Below, piece after piece: positions 1 through 11,465 of a stretch of 64,000 nucleotides of DNA. Position numbers and translations under genes: made by a program. The stretch is from NCBI GenBank assembly GCA_022494885.1, contig JAGVSM010005015.1, positions 1 to 64,000 on the forward strand, read 5' to 3'. Origin of the DNA: Micrasema longulum (lineage: Eukaryota; Arthropoda; Insecta; Trichoptera; Brachycentridae). The notes under the pieces are model-generated. The model was not told the origin of the DNA. It saw only the letters and a list, made by a program, of their open reading frames with translations, and ran no database searches. How positions within the stretch are numbered: the first letter of the stretch is position 1; each line of letters opens with the position of its first letter.

Positions 1-73
1 TTCTAGAAATATTACACTAACAAATAATAAAAAATAAAAAATCGTAACAGTTGGACACAAAAAACAAAAGGAG

Positions 74-361
74 CTAGATACCACCATTGAATAACTTAGT
101 CTGCTTGATTGTCCCTGTAATGAATCGAACAGTATCTCTTCGTGTATCATTACAGTTCAGGAGCTCAGCTAGGTTATTAGTCGCAGCAATCCGAGTGTTT
201 ATTTTGCATTCAAGCTCCCACCTCGGCCTATCAAACATTGGACAGTATATAAGAAGATGTTCCACAGTCTGCTCAGTGATGCCATCACATGGACAGCAAC
301 AAACGTCTCACAGCCCAAAGCGATGCAGATATTCCCTCATGCATCCATGTCCCGTATTTTC
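74..361 (-). pseudogene. R1/Jockey-type non-LTR retrotransposon ORF2 C-terminus (remnant)
   Basis: The minus strand reads a GHG...R.YLHRF segment, then a Cys-rich stretch (CCPCDG), then VEHLLIYCP and RWELECK. This Cys/His-containing tail follows the reverse transcriptase in R1- and Jockey-like elements (family knowledge). The readable frame from about 265 down to 74 is 63 codons. Upstream it needs a stop or frameshift near 300 to join the GHG segment, so it is not functional. A related tail lies on the plus strand at 13.9 kb. It abuts the 3' end of another minus-strand LINE at about 362, suggesting one inserted into or beside the other. It could belong to either clade; I am fairly sure only that it is a non-LTR C-terminus. 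Confidence 0.6.
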
Positions 362-850
362 CCATATTTTGTTTATTAACGCCCAAAAGGCATTTACAAA
401 AAATAAAATACATGCTAACCTACTAAATAATAAATACAGAATATACAGAAAAAATATGTGAAATTAGTTTGAAAGGATATAATAAAAAGTTTTACAAAGT
501 AAAAAAAAAACAATAATAACAAAGGTATGCAAGAAAAAACAGTAAGCATATAAACAAAAAATGCAAAGATATAAGCTTATGAAATTAATTATGTAAAGCA
601 AACACAGTAAATAAACTGTTACGGTAAGCATAAAAGACAAATTTAAGTTAAATTAATAAACATACAAGCATATATTATCTCAAAAAAAATACAAAATTAA
701 AATATGTATTTATAAAATGCGTATTTGCCAATACTACAATGCAATTTGATATAATAGTAAAAAATAAAAAAACAAGTAAAAGGTAGTAAAAATAAACAAG
801 TAAGTATTTTTTTTAATTTATGGAATTGAATTGTCAATAATAGTTTGACG
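362..850 (-). mobile_element. LINE 3' UTR, 5'-truncated copy of the 9.6-10.8 kb family
   Basis: The sequence is the reverse complement of about 10265-10770, nearly throughout. Shared landmarks include the terminal GGGCGTTAATRAACAAAATA, the ATATAAGCTTATGAAAT block and the GCGTATTTGCCAATACTAC block. Only the last codons and 3' UTR remain, which is typical of 5' truncation during target-primed reverse transcription. No coding function is retained. Confidence 0.75.
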
Positions 851-887
851 TTATGTTCTTATCTTAATCAATACTTAAAAGCAGAGT

Positions 888-1060
888 TGAAATTCTAACA
901 ATTCTTTACAAATTATTCGAAGTTCGTACAGTAGACGCTATTTATAAAATAAATTCCACTATACAAATTTATAAAGAAGAAAATGTAAAAGAATTTAAGA
1001 TAAAATCCCTGAATTCCACACAAGTCATGGTCAAAATAGCTTTGTCTTCAAAAGTGTAAA
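888..1060 (+). pseudogene. LINE-like coding remnant, paired with 11.69-11.87 kb
   Basis: One frame, with corrections, reads VRTVDAIYKINSTIQIYKE and then KSLNSTQVMVKIA. The copy at 11.69-11.87 kb reads VHTLDAHYKINSLIQIYKE. Conservation at the amino-acid level between two decayed copies suggests a retroelement C-terminus. Stops and frameshifts are present. The family is not recognised beyond that. Confidence 0.45.
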
Positions 1061-1400
1061 AATCACAATAATCTCCCCAACGAACTAAAAACTATTGAAA
1101 CTAATATATCAATAAATACATTTTTAGTAAATTTAAAGAATGCAAGACTGCATTCAATTTTAATAAGTATGAATATATTAATATTTTCTGTTTGTCTATT
1201 CATATCCTAAAACTTATTTTTGTCATTTACTCGTTTATTCAAAATTATATAAATTGTAATAAATAAATAACTATAACAGTGTAAATCACTCTCCAAGCAC
1301 AAGAGTTAGTTTCTGTTTTTGGAGAGTTACAGTTATACAATTTACTAAATGTATTAAAGTAGATTTGTATAGAATAAAAAAGCATGTACCGTTTATGAAA
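1061..1400. other. Unassigned AT-rich stretch with an imperfect snap-back
   Basis: No gene is recognised. At about 1288-1328 the arms ACTCTCCAA and TTGGAGAGT flank about 22 bases, with partly matching flanks (GTGTAA/TTACAG), so a small hairpin or decayed inverted-repeat element is possible. Confidence 0.3.
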
Positions 1401-1742
1401 TAAATTGAAATAAAAAATGTATATTTGAATTTTTATTTTTGTATTTTATTTTTGCACACCATTTTTGCAGGCCTAATAACAGTGGTGAATAACATTACAG
1501 AACACCCAGGCTTAAGAAGAATCACATTGATTTTTTTTGTTCTAAATCGAGTAATTTTAAAGTACAATTATTTAATTTGTATAATATTTATTTTTCTTAG
1601 TATTTAATTTTCCTCCCCTCCTTCTATATGCATTATAAATCATTGTAAAATGTATTAGTCTTACTTTTTAAAATTGTTTTCTGGTACCTTGATTTTTTTT
1701 TAAAAAACTGTATGATTTCAAAAGTAAATAAATAAATATTTA
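1400..1742 (+). mobile_element. LINE 3' end with AAATA tail
   Basis: This is a short 3' fragment ending in GTAAATAAATAAATA. Its last 60 bases (an AAAACTGTATGRTTTC block just before the tail) match the 3' end of the element at 46.5-46.8 kb. A short upstream open stretch reads ITEHPGLRRITL, but no diagnostic RT motif is present. Confidence 0.5.
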
Positions 1743-1959
1743 GGAAATTTTAATAATTATTATGTATTTTAATGATATTCAAATAAAAATGAATGTAAGG
1801 ACATTTATGTTTTATGTTTGTACTATTTTAAGACTAAATAAAATTAAAAAAAATATTTTTAAAAAACTAGTTATTTTGACATGAAGAAACGATTTTACAT
1901 TTTAGAAATGCATATTTCACCTAGAAAAAAATGTTTGTCACCACATGATTGCATCAAAG

Positions 1960-2460
1960 ATATTTTAAGTTCGTCCAAATTTTTGCAGACAAAGACTCAA
2001 CTCATTCATTCCCTCGTTCAACTCTCACTCATTCAACTCCCTAGGGAGCTGTTAATATTAACATATTACAACAGACGTGAGGAACATTTTGTCTACTAAA
2101 GTTTGGACAAACTCAAAATATTGTTGATTTTAGAGAAGAAAATCAAGAAGTCTGGGCATCTACAGGGGCTTATGACCTATCATTGGCTGGTTTAAATTGG
2201 CTCTTTACACATTTACGTAACATTCTGCCCGTGTTTAAACATCCACGTTTTGTTTATCAAGGTGAAATACTTTCACTTTTGCGTAGGATTTTGTAGAAAA
2301 TTGAGTAAGAATCTTAATCTGAAAGTTACCCACATAAAACCAATACGATAAACCTTTGTGAATGAACATGTTTCCTTCCTAAAATGTTCTTCATCTCTGT
2401 TGTAATATGTTAATACTATTGCATTTTGAATCCAGAAACAATCTTATAATAAAATAGCCA
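1960..2460. mobile_element. Fold-back (long inverted repeat) DNA element, copy 1, rearranged
   Basis: It contains the family's outer terminus in both orientations: TCCAAATTTTTGCAGACAAA at about 1976, and its inverse TTTGGACAAACTCAAAATA at about 2101. It also has the CTCCCTAGGGAGCTG block, the GGGCTTATGACCTATCATTGG arm and, at about 2370, the inverse-arm TGTTCTTCATCTCTGTTG. No transposase is present, so the copy is non-autonomous. It is decayed and internally shuffled compared with the copies at 28.9, 42.5 and 45.2 kb. Confidence 0.65.
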
Positions 2461-3396
2461 TTGTAAAAATTAAAACTTCACGTTCACGTTGTAGAATTTC
2501 AGGGCACAATTACGTAGAGAACTTTTGAATTTAAGTGGCGGAAAACAGAGATTTATTAAGTGATTGAGATGGAACTATGAAAAAATACATTCAAACAAAG
2601 GTTAAAATTCCTAATTGAATTCCATTACGAGCTAATTCAATTAAAAGCTGATTGTTTCATTAAAAAGGTAAACTTTTTCCATCGATTAAAGAGACGAAAT
2701 TAAAATGAAGAACTTAAAATGAATGATTCTTATCATTTTATCTACTGGATGTAATTCCTTCATTATAGAAGTATTATCATTATACACTATTACGCTTTAT
2801 AATAAAATGAATAGTTCTACATTTGTTTTGCATTTTAAACTCATTTAATTTATTTATTTATGTTCAAGGCATTTACTTTGTGGTCAAACATTTGTATTGG
2901 TGTAAGTAAATATTTGTATTAACAAACTCCTTTTTTCATTTTGAGATAAAACTTATTTTATTGCGAAATTTGAGCGCCAATTTAACGTAGTTATGCAGAA
3001 CGCAGCCAGTCTACAATTTTGAAAACAATAGTTGATGGTGTTATCATGTGCAGTTAGATCAATTCAATGTTTATTTAATCAGCTAGACCGCTTTCATGCG
3101 TAAAATCTGTGTTAATCATCTTTTAAAAAATTGTATCGATCACAAAAACGGGATTTATCAATTTGCAGAAAACACCCACAGCACTAAAAAAAATCTAACT
3201 GTACTTTGGAAATCATTTAAACTGGTCAAATACATAATTAGATTATCATTTGTAATATATACAAAAACTAATTAATTCATTGTTTATCATTCGTAGATTC
3301 GATTATTCACTCTTTTTACAAAAGTGCTATTACCTCAGTTTTACTTTTCTATAGCTGACTGCTTTCTGTATAAATACGTTCAATTGTTCTTTCCGA
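2461..3396. other. Unassigned AT-rich stretch with weak retroelement tails
   Basis: No gene is seen. A minus-oriented (AAATA)n-like tail lies near 2845-2862, followed by GCATTTACTTTGTGGTCAAA. That motif resembles one found near 11.63 kb and 42.43 kb, so it is probably part of a Penelope-type or LINE terminus. A plus-oriented AAATAAATAAAT tail closes the stretch at about 3397-3412. Confidence 0.35.
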
Positions 3397-3429
3397 TGAA
3401 AATAAATAAATCATCCTGGTTTTAACGAA

Positions 3430-4030
3430 GCAGGAGAGTCTGTTTGTTTGTTTGCTCTTGTCTCGAGCTTTGCTTGCGGAGATAACCATCAATCGGCCTA
3501 ACACATTCTGTGGCACTGTGTGCTATTGGATAATGCCAGAGATGAGATTCTGAAAGGTCTGACAGGGGTCATGCGACCAGCGTGGAATGTGGATCTGATG
3601 GCCAACAGTACGAATTTTGCACTCTTCCGTCAGTTAGTATGGACTTGGGTATCACGTTTGGAGCTCCTCAGATGCGCGGACGCCTAGGTGGGTAAAATAT
3701 GGTGGGACAGGCAACTTTTTCTGTGGGATGCTCATTCAGTTGGATTGTGCTTCCTTCCGAGCGGAACGCACACGTTCTTTTGTTTTGTCCTCCCCTTACG
3801 GGGGTGGTATTCGGATCCTTTGCCTCTGGCCACCCAGGGAGTCCTTTTTTATTCAAGGCCGTTCTCTCATTGTAAATATCCGTGTTTTTACTTAAGTTTG
3901 TTGTGTAAGTTATGTTTGTTGTGTTACTATTGACTTTTTGTTTGTTGTGTTACTATAGTTTTCAGAAATTGTTTTTGAATATTTGGATATAAATTGTTTA
4001 TTTAAACACGTATTTTTAAATAAAAAACAG
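3430..4030 (+). pseudogene. Non-LTR retrotransposon C-terminus and 3' UTR
   Basis: From about 3500 a frame reads ARDEILKGLTGVMRP, then VDLMANSTNF and LVWTWVSRLELLR. This is strongly coding-like and resembles the end of an R1/I-type ORF2. Stops follow near 3688, and a second open stretch (3688-3933) covers the 3' UTR. The fragment ends in TTTTTAAATAAAAAAC at about 4026. No RT catalytic box is present because the copy is 5'-truncated. The family call rests on the C-terminal style only. Confidence 0.5.
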
Positions 4031-5880
4031 AAGCATTGCGGGGATCCTGAGGAGCGGGGACAACGTGTTGGCATCTGTCCATACATTCTCCTCCCCCCTC
4101 CTTAATCTGCATAGATTTTGTATTCCTTAGGAATATTTATAAAAACTTTACTCTAAGCGCAGTTAACAGAGAGTCCCCCCAAGACTCTATAAAAGCTGCT
4201 GGGGAATGGTAGGCTTAAAAATCTCCCCTCAATGTGTGTTAGTCTGTTTGTCCGTAACAGCATAATTTTGAAAAAATTTGCTTTAAATATAAATTTCATG
4301 TAAAAATATATGAACCGATTTCACGTCTAATATAGCGTAATTAAAAAAAGAAAAGTATTTCAATTAAAAACCAACGGGACACTGACGTATTGAAATGAAA
4401 AAAAGTATTGCGACCCTTCTGTTAATAAATCTTTTAGCAAAAATAACATATCTGTAGGAGAGATTTTCCACCTTAATTTACGTCCTACAGCGTTTTCTTG
4501 GTTTTTCTTTGGAAAATGGCCATTTTAGTATGGGGGAAGACAGTTAATTGATTTTCTCTAGCGCCATAATAAAAGGTTTATACGTTATTGGAGGAACAAC
4601 CTTTATCGGTAAAAATACTGGGAAAATTGTTGTTTTGAGAGTCAATTCGCAAAACGCTGTAACCGCAAACCAAGTTCTTAATAGTCATCATCATTCTCCT
4701 TTCCACATCCAGTAAACCAACTGCAGCGTATTTGATCATCAGTTACATGGAAGTAAAATGGTGAGTTTAACGCTTCAGGTGAGTATGTCGAAACAATTAA
4801 ATATTGCGGTTTGAACAATCTTAAAAATCAATATTTTTTGTCCACCCTGTCACAAATTAAACGCAAGACCTTAGAATTGGTAAACGATCGTACCAACCTC
4901 TACGAAACAAGACGGACTTATCTCCACTCGATCTCCTAATTTAAGATGTTTACTCGTCTGGGGTTCTGGTTCCATTTCATACACAGAACTGTATTTTTCA
5001 TCCGCATGTTTACAGATAAACCAAATTCTTTTTTTATATTTACCGAGTAAATTTTTAAAAATTTACTTACGTATTTTTTCCCTAATTTAATTATCTAGCT
5101 TGAATTTAATAATGCTTGCTTAACATCATTTTTTAAAATTCAATTCTGCAAACAGCAAAGTTTCTAGTACTTCTCCCAGACGGCAATTAGCTAAGTTAGT
5201 AGCTCTCCGAATTTTGTCAGAGGGCGGTTCTTTCACCCGCGCTGCGAGTATGAGCCATTGGTTTTTTTATGTTTTTAGTAATTAGATTAAAAATAGTTTC
5301 ACTTTTGACTTCAGTTATAAATAATTGAAGCAATTAATTGTCTATGAATATTACATTTCTTCGATTTAAAATCTCTCATTTTTTGCACTACACAGCACCG
5401 TAATGCGCGGATGTTTTTGTAATGGTCAGGAAAAGGTTAGTCTATTTTTTAATACAAAACAGACCTCGCTTCCTCTACATTAGTAAGTCTTCTCATATAC
5501 GCACATATATGTGACTGTCGACTTGTCCATCTTCATGTTATTTATCGAACCTTTCTCGGCCTTTCTCGTTTTCTGCATACATGAAAATTCATATTGCAAA
5601 TCTTTTTTGCCGTTTTTTTACTCTCCATCCCCTCCATATGTTCAAAACCTAATTTCGAGTATTTATAAAAAAATAGTTACTGTAGTTTGATAACATAGCG
5701 GTATACTTGTAGTGTATAGAAATAATTGCTTTTTCTTGTAGCTCGGCAAAGTACGTGTGTGCATCTTTATGTGGATATTTCCAGTACTTAAATAGCAGAT
5801 CTATTATAACAATTAATTACAATAGTAAATAAGAAGAAAGGTAATTACCACAAAAGTTAAGTAGAGACATAGTACAACTA
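4031..5880. other. Unassigned stretch
   Basis: I see no recognisable gene or complete repeat in about 1.85 kb. Local composition varies, with patches of higher GC near 4040-4100 and 5180-5260. A GAACCGATTTCACGTCTAATA segment near 4313 weakly resembles one near 7512, which hints at an old dispersed repeat. Confidence 0.4.
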
Positions 5881-5889
5881 TGCAATTTG

Positions 5890-6780
5890 TATGTTATTCT
5901 TATTTTGTAATAGGGTTGTAATGATGTAATAACTTTTATTTACATATAAGTTATTAATTTAAAAATACTTGGTACACTTCCACTTATTTATTTAACCAAT
6001 TAGCGCTTTCACCCTCTAATGAGTAATCTTTAGACTGGTGAATATTATACACTGTAAGGATAATTTATATGAAACTAAATATTATCTTGAGTGTAGGTAC
6101 ATTTAAAAATAAGTTGAATAATATACACTACGCAATATTTGAATGGAACAAAGTGAGACAGATTATTGGAACATGGGTTGGCGGTACAGAGATGAGGTAG
6201 AATTTTTTTTCAAATTCAAGATTATGGACATACGAGCGTTTACAGGGCTTATGACCTGTCATTGGCTGGGTTAAGTGGCCACTTTAAGTACTACAACATT
6301 CCCCATTCCGCTTATTAGGGAATATCAACACCGGTAACATTTTTCGAATTTTGTATTTATGTTATTAATTTGAGAAACCATCCACAAGCGAGTTGGAGGG
6401 CCATCTATGTATTGATATTAAAGTTAAGTATTTTAATTAAGCAGATTACTTTATTTTATGTAGTTAAGACTCTTCCGGGTTAAATGAAGTACTAGTAATC
6501 GCCTGCAGATGACTCTGCAATTTATTTTTACTTATATTTGACCAGATCTTATTACACAACATTATTGGTACGTGTACTTGTACAAATCTTAGAAGATTTT
6601 ATTATTTGAAAAACATTTATTGTTTTATTACAATGCACAGGGTCAAATAAATAAGTGGAAGTGTACCAAGTATTATTAAATTAAAAACCTATATGTAAAT
6701 TTATGTTATTACATCATTACAATGGAATTCTATCAAGAATTGTCAATAAATAATTTAAATAGAAAATGGTTGTATAGAGT
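5890..6780. mobile_element. Inverted-repeat element (about 80-bp arms) containing a fold-back fragment
   Basis: The segment at about 5912-5998 (TTGTAATGATGTAATAAC ... GGTACACTTCCACTTATTTA) is the inverse of 6648-6722. A single arm recurs on the plus strand at 33.78-33.95 kb, with an extra inner part shared by the left arm (GTGAAAGCGCTAATTGG). Between the arms, 6205-6320 is a fold-back family arm (GGGCTTATGACCTGTCATTGG, AAGTGGCCACTTTA). No transposase is seen. It may be a TIR element, or two copies of one repeat in opposite orientation. Confidence 0.5.
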
Positions 6781-7894
6781 AAATAATGTCATAATCATCA
6801 TGATCATTATTTCCTTATTTGAATTGAACGATTTGTAAGTACTGTACAAGTTTAGTGCAACAGTAGCATAGAATCACAAAATCATGAAACTTTTGTTTAC
6901 ATCCTTGTGGAGTGAATAATTTACATGTAGGAGTGAATAAATGTGATCGTTTTATTATTAGTCATACTTTTTTTCTCCGGAGAATACAATCGTAACTGAT
7001 AATTCGCCACTCCCAGTTATCTTTTTCGTCCAACAAAAGCATAATTTGTCAAAAATGTCTGATACGACAATATGCGTTTAAAAAACGTTTTTTCTTCGTT
7101 AGAGCTAAAAATATAATAATACACACACCGAATGCATTAAAAGCTCAAAATCGACAATTTGTTACGATATTATACGTAGGCGGTGTCGATATGTAAATTG
7201 TGAAGAAAAGTGAAACATTTCAAAGTGTCGTAGCGTCAACTGTTTCCAACGTAATTAATTGCATTTAGTTAAGTATATTCTTACGCCTATGAAAGATATC
7301 ATGTTACGTCACACAGAGCGAATATATTAAACGTTGCCGTACAAGATGGAAAACCATAACATGTTTTTTATTTCTAGTGCAAATTTTGAACAAAAGTGAC
7401 ATATTTCAAAAAGTCACAATGCAATCTGTCTTCACATAAAAAAATCCCATTTAATTCTTTGCACCGCTAACTACGGTTGAGTTTCAACGTACTAATTTAG
7501 CCTCCATTTTGAACCAATTTCACCTACGATATACACGCTTTACAGAAAACGTAACATGACTCATTAGGACTTTGACGTTTTAATTAAAGTTTTTCCAGAC
7601 ATGAGTTTCCACCTGGAAAAATACCAAACATAAAGTTTTCCCAGGTAATGGAAAAATTATGTGGGAAATCGGACCACTTTCGGGCGGGGTGTTTTCGCTT
7701 CGAAGATTTTTGGAAAATAAAAAAAATCTTTAAAAAATATATTTTTTAATAAAATATCATCATTATTCCTTCACAACGTACATTCGAACGTCATTTTTTA
7801 CAATTAATAATTATGTTTATCGGCCTTTTTCGAAAAAGTGATCACATGTTTGTACTGTATTATTCATTTTGAGATTAACATATTGCAAAAGTAT
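6781..7894. other. Unassigned AT-rich stretch
   Basis: No gene is recognised. There is one somewhat GC-rich island at about 7600-7710 (GGACCACTTTCGGGCGGGG). There is no clear repeat structure apart from a weak resemblance of 7500-7600 to 4310-4400. Confidence 0.35.
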
Positions 7895-8300
7895 TATTTA
7901 CAGAAGGAAACATAGAAGTATACGCATTTACAAGGGCTTATGACAAGTTCTTGACTAGTTTAGGTGGCCAATTTACACAGTGTGTAAAATTTTTCATTTT
8001 GACTTTGTTTTAAAAAATATATTATGTTTAAAAAAAATTCTAATAATTTACCCAAATATTTCAATTAAGGTGTCAATTTTCAACGAGTTGTAAATAACCC
8101 ACTATTAGAAAACGAGAATCAAGTTGGGGGAGAGTGGGGTTCAAATCTTGGAAATCTGATCCGTGAGTGCGCAACACTTGCTACCGGACCACAACCCGAT
8201 TCAGTTAATGAGCTAAAACCTTTTTTGATGTGGATGAGATTCAACTGACTATTATTTCACCTATAAAGCAACGCCTGATAAACAATGCTTCGAATCGCTG
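7895..8300 (+). mobile_element. Fold-back element copy, split by a SINE insertion
   Basis: 7905-8000 is a fold-back arm (GGCTTATGAC, GGTGGCCAATTTACACAGTG). 8205-8290 is the family's central segment (GCTAAAACC ... GATGAGATTCA ... TTATTTCACC ... GCAACGCCTGATAAA) in the same orientation as at 45.43-45.51 kb. The intervening 8035-8205 does not belong to the family and matches 56.39-56.52 kb, so it reads as a later insertion. Confidence 0.6.
8035..8205 (-). mobile_element. tRNA-derived SINE, second family (SINE-2)
   Basis: On the minus strand the order is an A-box-like TGTGGTCCGGTAGCAAGTG, then a B-box-like GATTTGAACCCC, then a tail AACTTGATTCTCGTTTTC ... ACAACTCGTTGAAAATTG. The tail also appears at 56.39-56.51 kb, where the B box is better preserved (GTGGTTCGAATCC). 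RNA polymerase III boxes plus a shared tail are the SINE hallmarks. It lies inside a fold-back element. Confidence 0.5.
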
Positions 8301-8780
8301 GTCTTTCCTCTTCGAAATTGTGAACAATTTTATCGATAGTCCATATCTCTTAGAGCGTATTTTAATAAAATGTCATCCAAAGTCAACACAACAAGTTATT
8401 ATATTTTATTTTTTATAGTCCATTGCCTAAAAAAAAATATGTTCAAAACTCATTTATTTATCGTAGCTGCTCCAAATTTTACTTACTTTGTCCCCATTTA
8501 GATATTTTAAATACAAAATTTTGTGACTTCAAAAAAAACTTTTTGAAACACTGTAAAATGAAATTTTAACTACGTTCATGTAATTATCATATCAAAATTT
8601 TGTATTGGTCAACTATTTTGAGAAAATTCCTCTCCTTCACTCTATTTCCTCATCCCTTAACCTTTTTTTTTTCTCTTGTCTCATATGTTATATATTTTTT
8701 TCCCTTAACTGTTTAACATGTTCTCTCACTATATTTGTGATAAAGTTTTACTGGATTTATGGACTATTTTTTATATTTTA
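8301..8780. other. Unassigned AT-rich stretch
   Basis: No gene or repeat is recognised. Short T-rich open frames here (for example 8605-8826) look like composition artefacts. Confidence 0.4.
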
Positions 8781-9635
8781 TCTTTATATATATATAACTA
8801 TTGTTCCTATGGAACAAATCTTTTGAACTTTTTCAAAGACGGTGAATGGTAATTATATTTATTTATTTATACATTTCATCTAAATATCTCGCAAAAAATC
8901 AAAAATGGCTTGACAGATTTACGTGCGTTTTTGTAAAAAAAATTCTAAATCGCGTACTCAAGGTTTACAAATAATAACAATTTCAATATATTGAGTAGAA
9001 AAAAAGTTAGAAGTAAATATGTGTTTTCTTCAATTTTCCAGGGTTGCATTTGACTGAAATGCATATTAAAAAAAAATTGAGAATGTTGTTTTTTTGTAAA
9101 TTAAAAAAGTTTGTATTTTAATGCGTACAAACATAAATTATTTTCAATGGATACTGAATTGATTAATTTCATAACAATTTCTTTATTTCTACATGTTAAT
9201 CTATTTTGAATGGATTTTTTGTAATGTTTAAAAAAAAATAACGGAAATAAGAGACATTTTTGAAATACGGATTCTTACACAGAATGCACCACTGCCGGTA
9301 ATTAGCGTGGAGTTTGACATTTGCAAGAATAATTATTTATTTGAAAAATTATGATTTCATGTTTTCGAATTCAACCATAAATTTAATATTTGAATTTAAA
9401 AAATTCATCACATGTACAGAAAAATTATGTATACTACTGGTGATATTGCGTTGTTTTATTTTGCTTAGGGCAACAGCAAATCACCCAATGACGAAACGAA
9501 AATATTGAAATGTCGAACTTAATTTCAAATTTATATATATAGTTAATCGAAAATAGAAAATCAAAAATACGTTTGGTGAACCAGCTCATAGCAGGCAAGC
9601 AAACGTTTGGGCAGGACGTCTGTCAGGTCCGCTAA
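8781..9635 (+). mobile_element. Non-autonomous Helitron, copy 1
   Basis: The left end is A|TCTTTATATATATATAAC, the right end is GTCCGCTAA|T, and a CAGG/GTCTG-type hairpin lies just inside the 3' end. Helitrons have 5'-TC, a 3' hairpin, CTRR-3' and insertion between A and T (established). Internal matches to the 35.3 and 55.6 kb copies include GATTTACGTGCG (about 8920), AGTTTGACATTTGCAA (about 9312) and GAATTCAACCATAAA (about 9367). No Rep/helicase is present. The 5' boundary is less certain than the 3' one. Confidence 0.6.
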
Positions 9636-9639
9636 TGTT

Positions 9640-10770
9640 TCTATACGAGATAAAGGATCTCGGGGTATTTTTTGATTAAAAATTGTCTTTTGTATATCAT
9701 GTCAATGAAATTTCAAGCAAGGCATTAAAAATTTTGGGCTTTATTTTGAGAAATACAAAAAACTTCAAGTCCATCCGATCATTGAAAATATTATACTGTT
9801 CTCTTGTAAGAAGTAATTTATATTTTAATTCATCAATATGGTCACCCTGCTATAATGTTCATGTTTATAATATAGAAAACATTCAACATAAATTTCTACG
9901 ATATATAAACTACAAACTAAACATTCCAATACAAAATGTGAATTATGACTATTTATTAACACTGCTTAACCTAACAACACTTTCTGAAAGAAGAACTATT
10001 AATGATCTCATTGTACTGTATAAAATTGTAAACTCTCTTTTTGACGCACCAAAAATACTTGAATTGATTAATTTTAGAGTACCTGCTGTCAACACTAGGA
10101 GTACTTTATTGTTTCATTGCTCCAGTACTTATTCCAACCAACAAAACAATTCATTGATACCGAGACTGCATAGGTTAGGTAACACTTATGGAACGGCTGC
10201 AGACATTCTGTCCAATTCTTTACCATCTTATAAGTCCACAATATCAAGTTTATTTGTAGCTGCTCGTCAAATTATTATTGACAATTCAATTTCATAAATT
10301 AAAAAAAAAATACTTACTTGTTTATTTTTATCACCTAATACTTGTTTTTTATTTTTTACTATTATATCAAATTGCACTGTAGTATTGGCAAATACGCATT
10401 TCATAGATACATATTTTTATTTCTTTTTTTTTGTGATATTATATGCTTGCTCGTTTATTAATTTAACTTAAAAATGTCTTTCTTGCTTACCGTAAAACTT
10501 TATTTATTGTTTGATTTACAGAATTTATTTCATAAGCTTATATCTTTGCATTTTTTGTTTATATGCTGACTGTTTTTTCTTGCATACCTTTGTTATTATT
10601 GTTTTTTTTTTTACTTTGTAAAACTTTTTATCATATCCTTTTTAAGTAATTTCACTTTTTTTTTCTGTATATTCTGTTTATTATTTAGTATGTTAGCATG
10701 TATTTCATTTCTATTTTTTGTAAATGCCCTTTGGGCGTTAATGAACAAAATAAATAAATAAATAACAACT
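9640..10770 (+). pseudogene. Jockey/CR1-type LINE: RT C-terminal region and full 3' UTR
   Basis: The reading frame begins within EIKDLGVFFD, hits a stop, and then runs 204 codons (9683-10297) through LSFVYHVNEIS, KALKILGFILRNTK, ILYCSLVRSNLYF and IWSPCYNVHVYNIENIQHKF. This is the conserved thumb and C-terminal region after the RT palm (family knowledge). The palm motifs (FADD/YADD) are missing. The 3' UTR (10298-10741) ends in AAATAAATAAATAAAT. The minus-strand copy at 362-850 shares this UTR. The frame is intact after one internal stop, so the copy is relatively young, but it cannot mobilise itself. Confidence 0.75.
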
Positions 10771-10829
10771 GTTGTTTTTCCTAAATAATTAAAAATTAAT
10801 AAAATTAAAAAATAAAGATGTGACACACA

Positions 10830-11174
10830 CCATCTCTAACCAGATCATGCTATTATAATATTTCTTTGATTGAAAATAACTTCTTAGACAGTTGAGGTTA
10901 AGTTCAAACTTTGTTTTATAAATATTTAATGCTAATCCATAAGGGATTTTGCAACCGTGTTGATTAGCTAAAAAATAAAAATAAATGAATACGTACTTGT
11001 GATGTTCAGATGTTTAATCAAATGCGGACATACCCTTTCTGATGTGGTGTCTAGTAGCTGGTAACCGGCCGGAAAGGGGCTGTTTTTAATAATTGTAAAC
11101 GGGGTGTAAGAGATCATAGGGGTTGGATTTGAGATCAAACGGATTAACTGCTCGTCTGTGGCGAGAAAAGTCAT
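10830..11174 (-). CDS. Candidate host coding exon(s), unrecognised
   Basis: An open frame from ATG at 11174 reads MTFLATDEQLIRLISNPTP, then SYTPFTIIKNSPFPAGYQLL and ERVCPHLIKHLN. Its codon use looks more protein-like than the surrounding AT-rich shadows. The ATG context is GAAAATG. A GTACGT near 10990 could be a splice donor, but the next TTTTTTAG lies only about 29 nt further on, too short for a normal intron. Beyond it, a second open stretch of about 60 codons reads NQHGCKIPYGLALNIYKTKF. No family is recognised and a TE origin is not excluded. Confidence 0.25.
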
Positions 11175-11465
11175 TTTCTCTGACCCGGAAATAAATGCCT
11201 CGAGTTTGGGTATCCAAACAATAATGAATAATTCAGTCCAACCCTTTGGTGGTGCATAGTTAAATAGAAATAATTAATATATATTTCTAAATTTATCGGG
11301 CGAACGGTTTAAAGGATGTACTTACATTTGCCTTGGTTAAATTATTCCTATTTCAAAGGTTTGGTTTTTTATTATTACAGTACTAATTTATTTGTAAATA
11401 AATAAAATATTCTGTATATTTTTTTATATTTAAAACATTAACATTACAGTCAAACACTTCAATAA
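11175..11465. other. Unassigned AT-rich stretch
   Basis: If the ORF ending at 11174 is real, this would be its upstream region. No TATA-type or initiator signal stands out. Nothing else is recognised. Confidence 0.3.
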
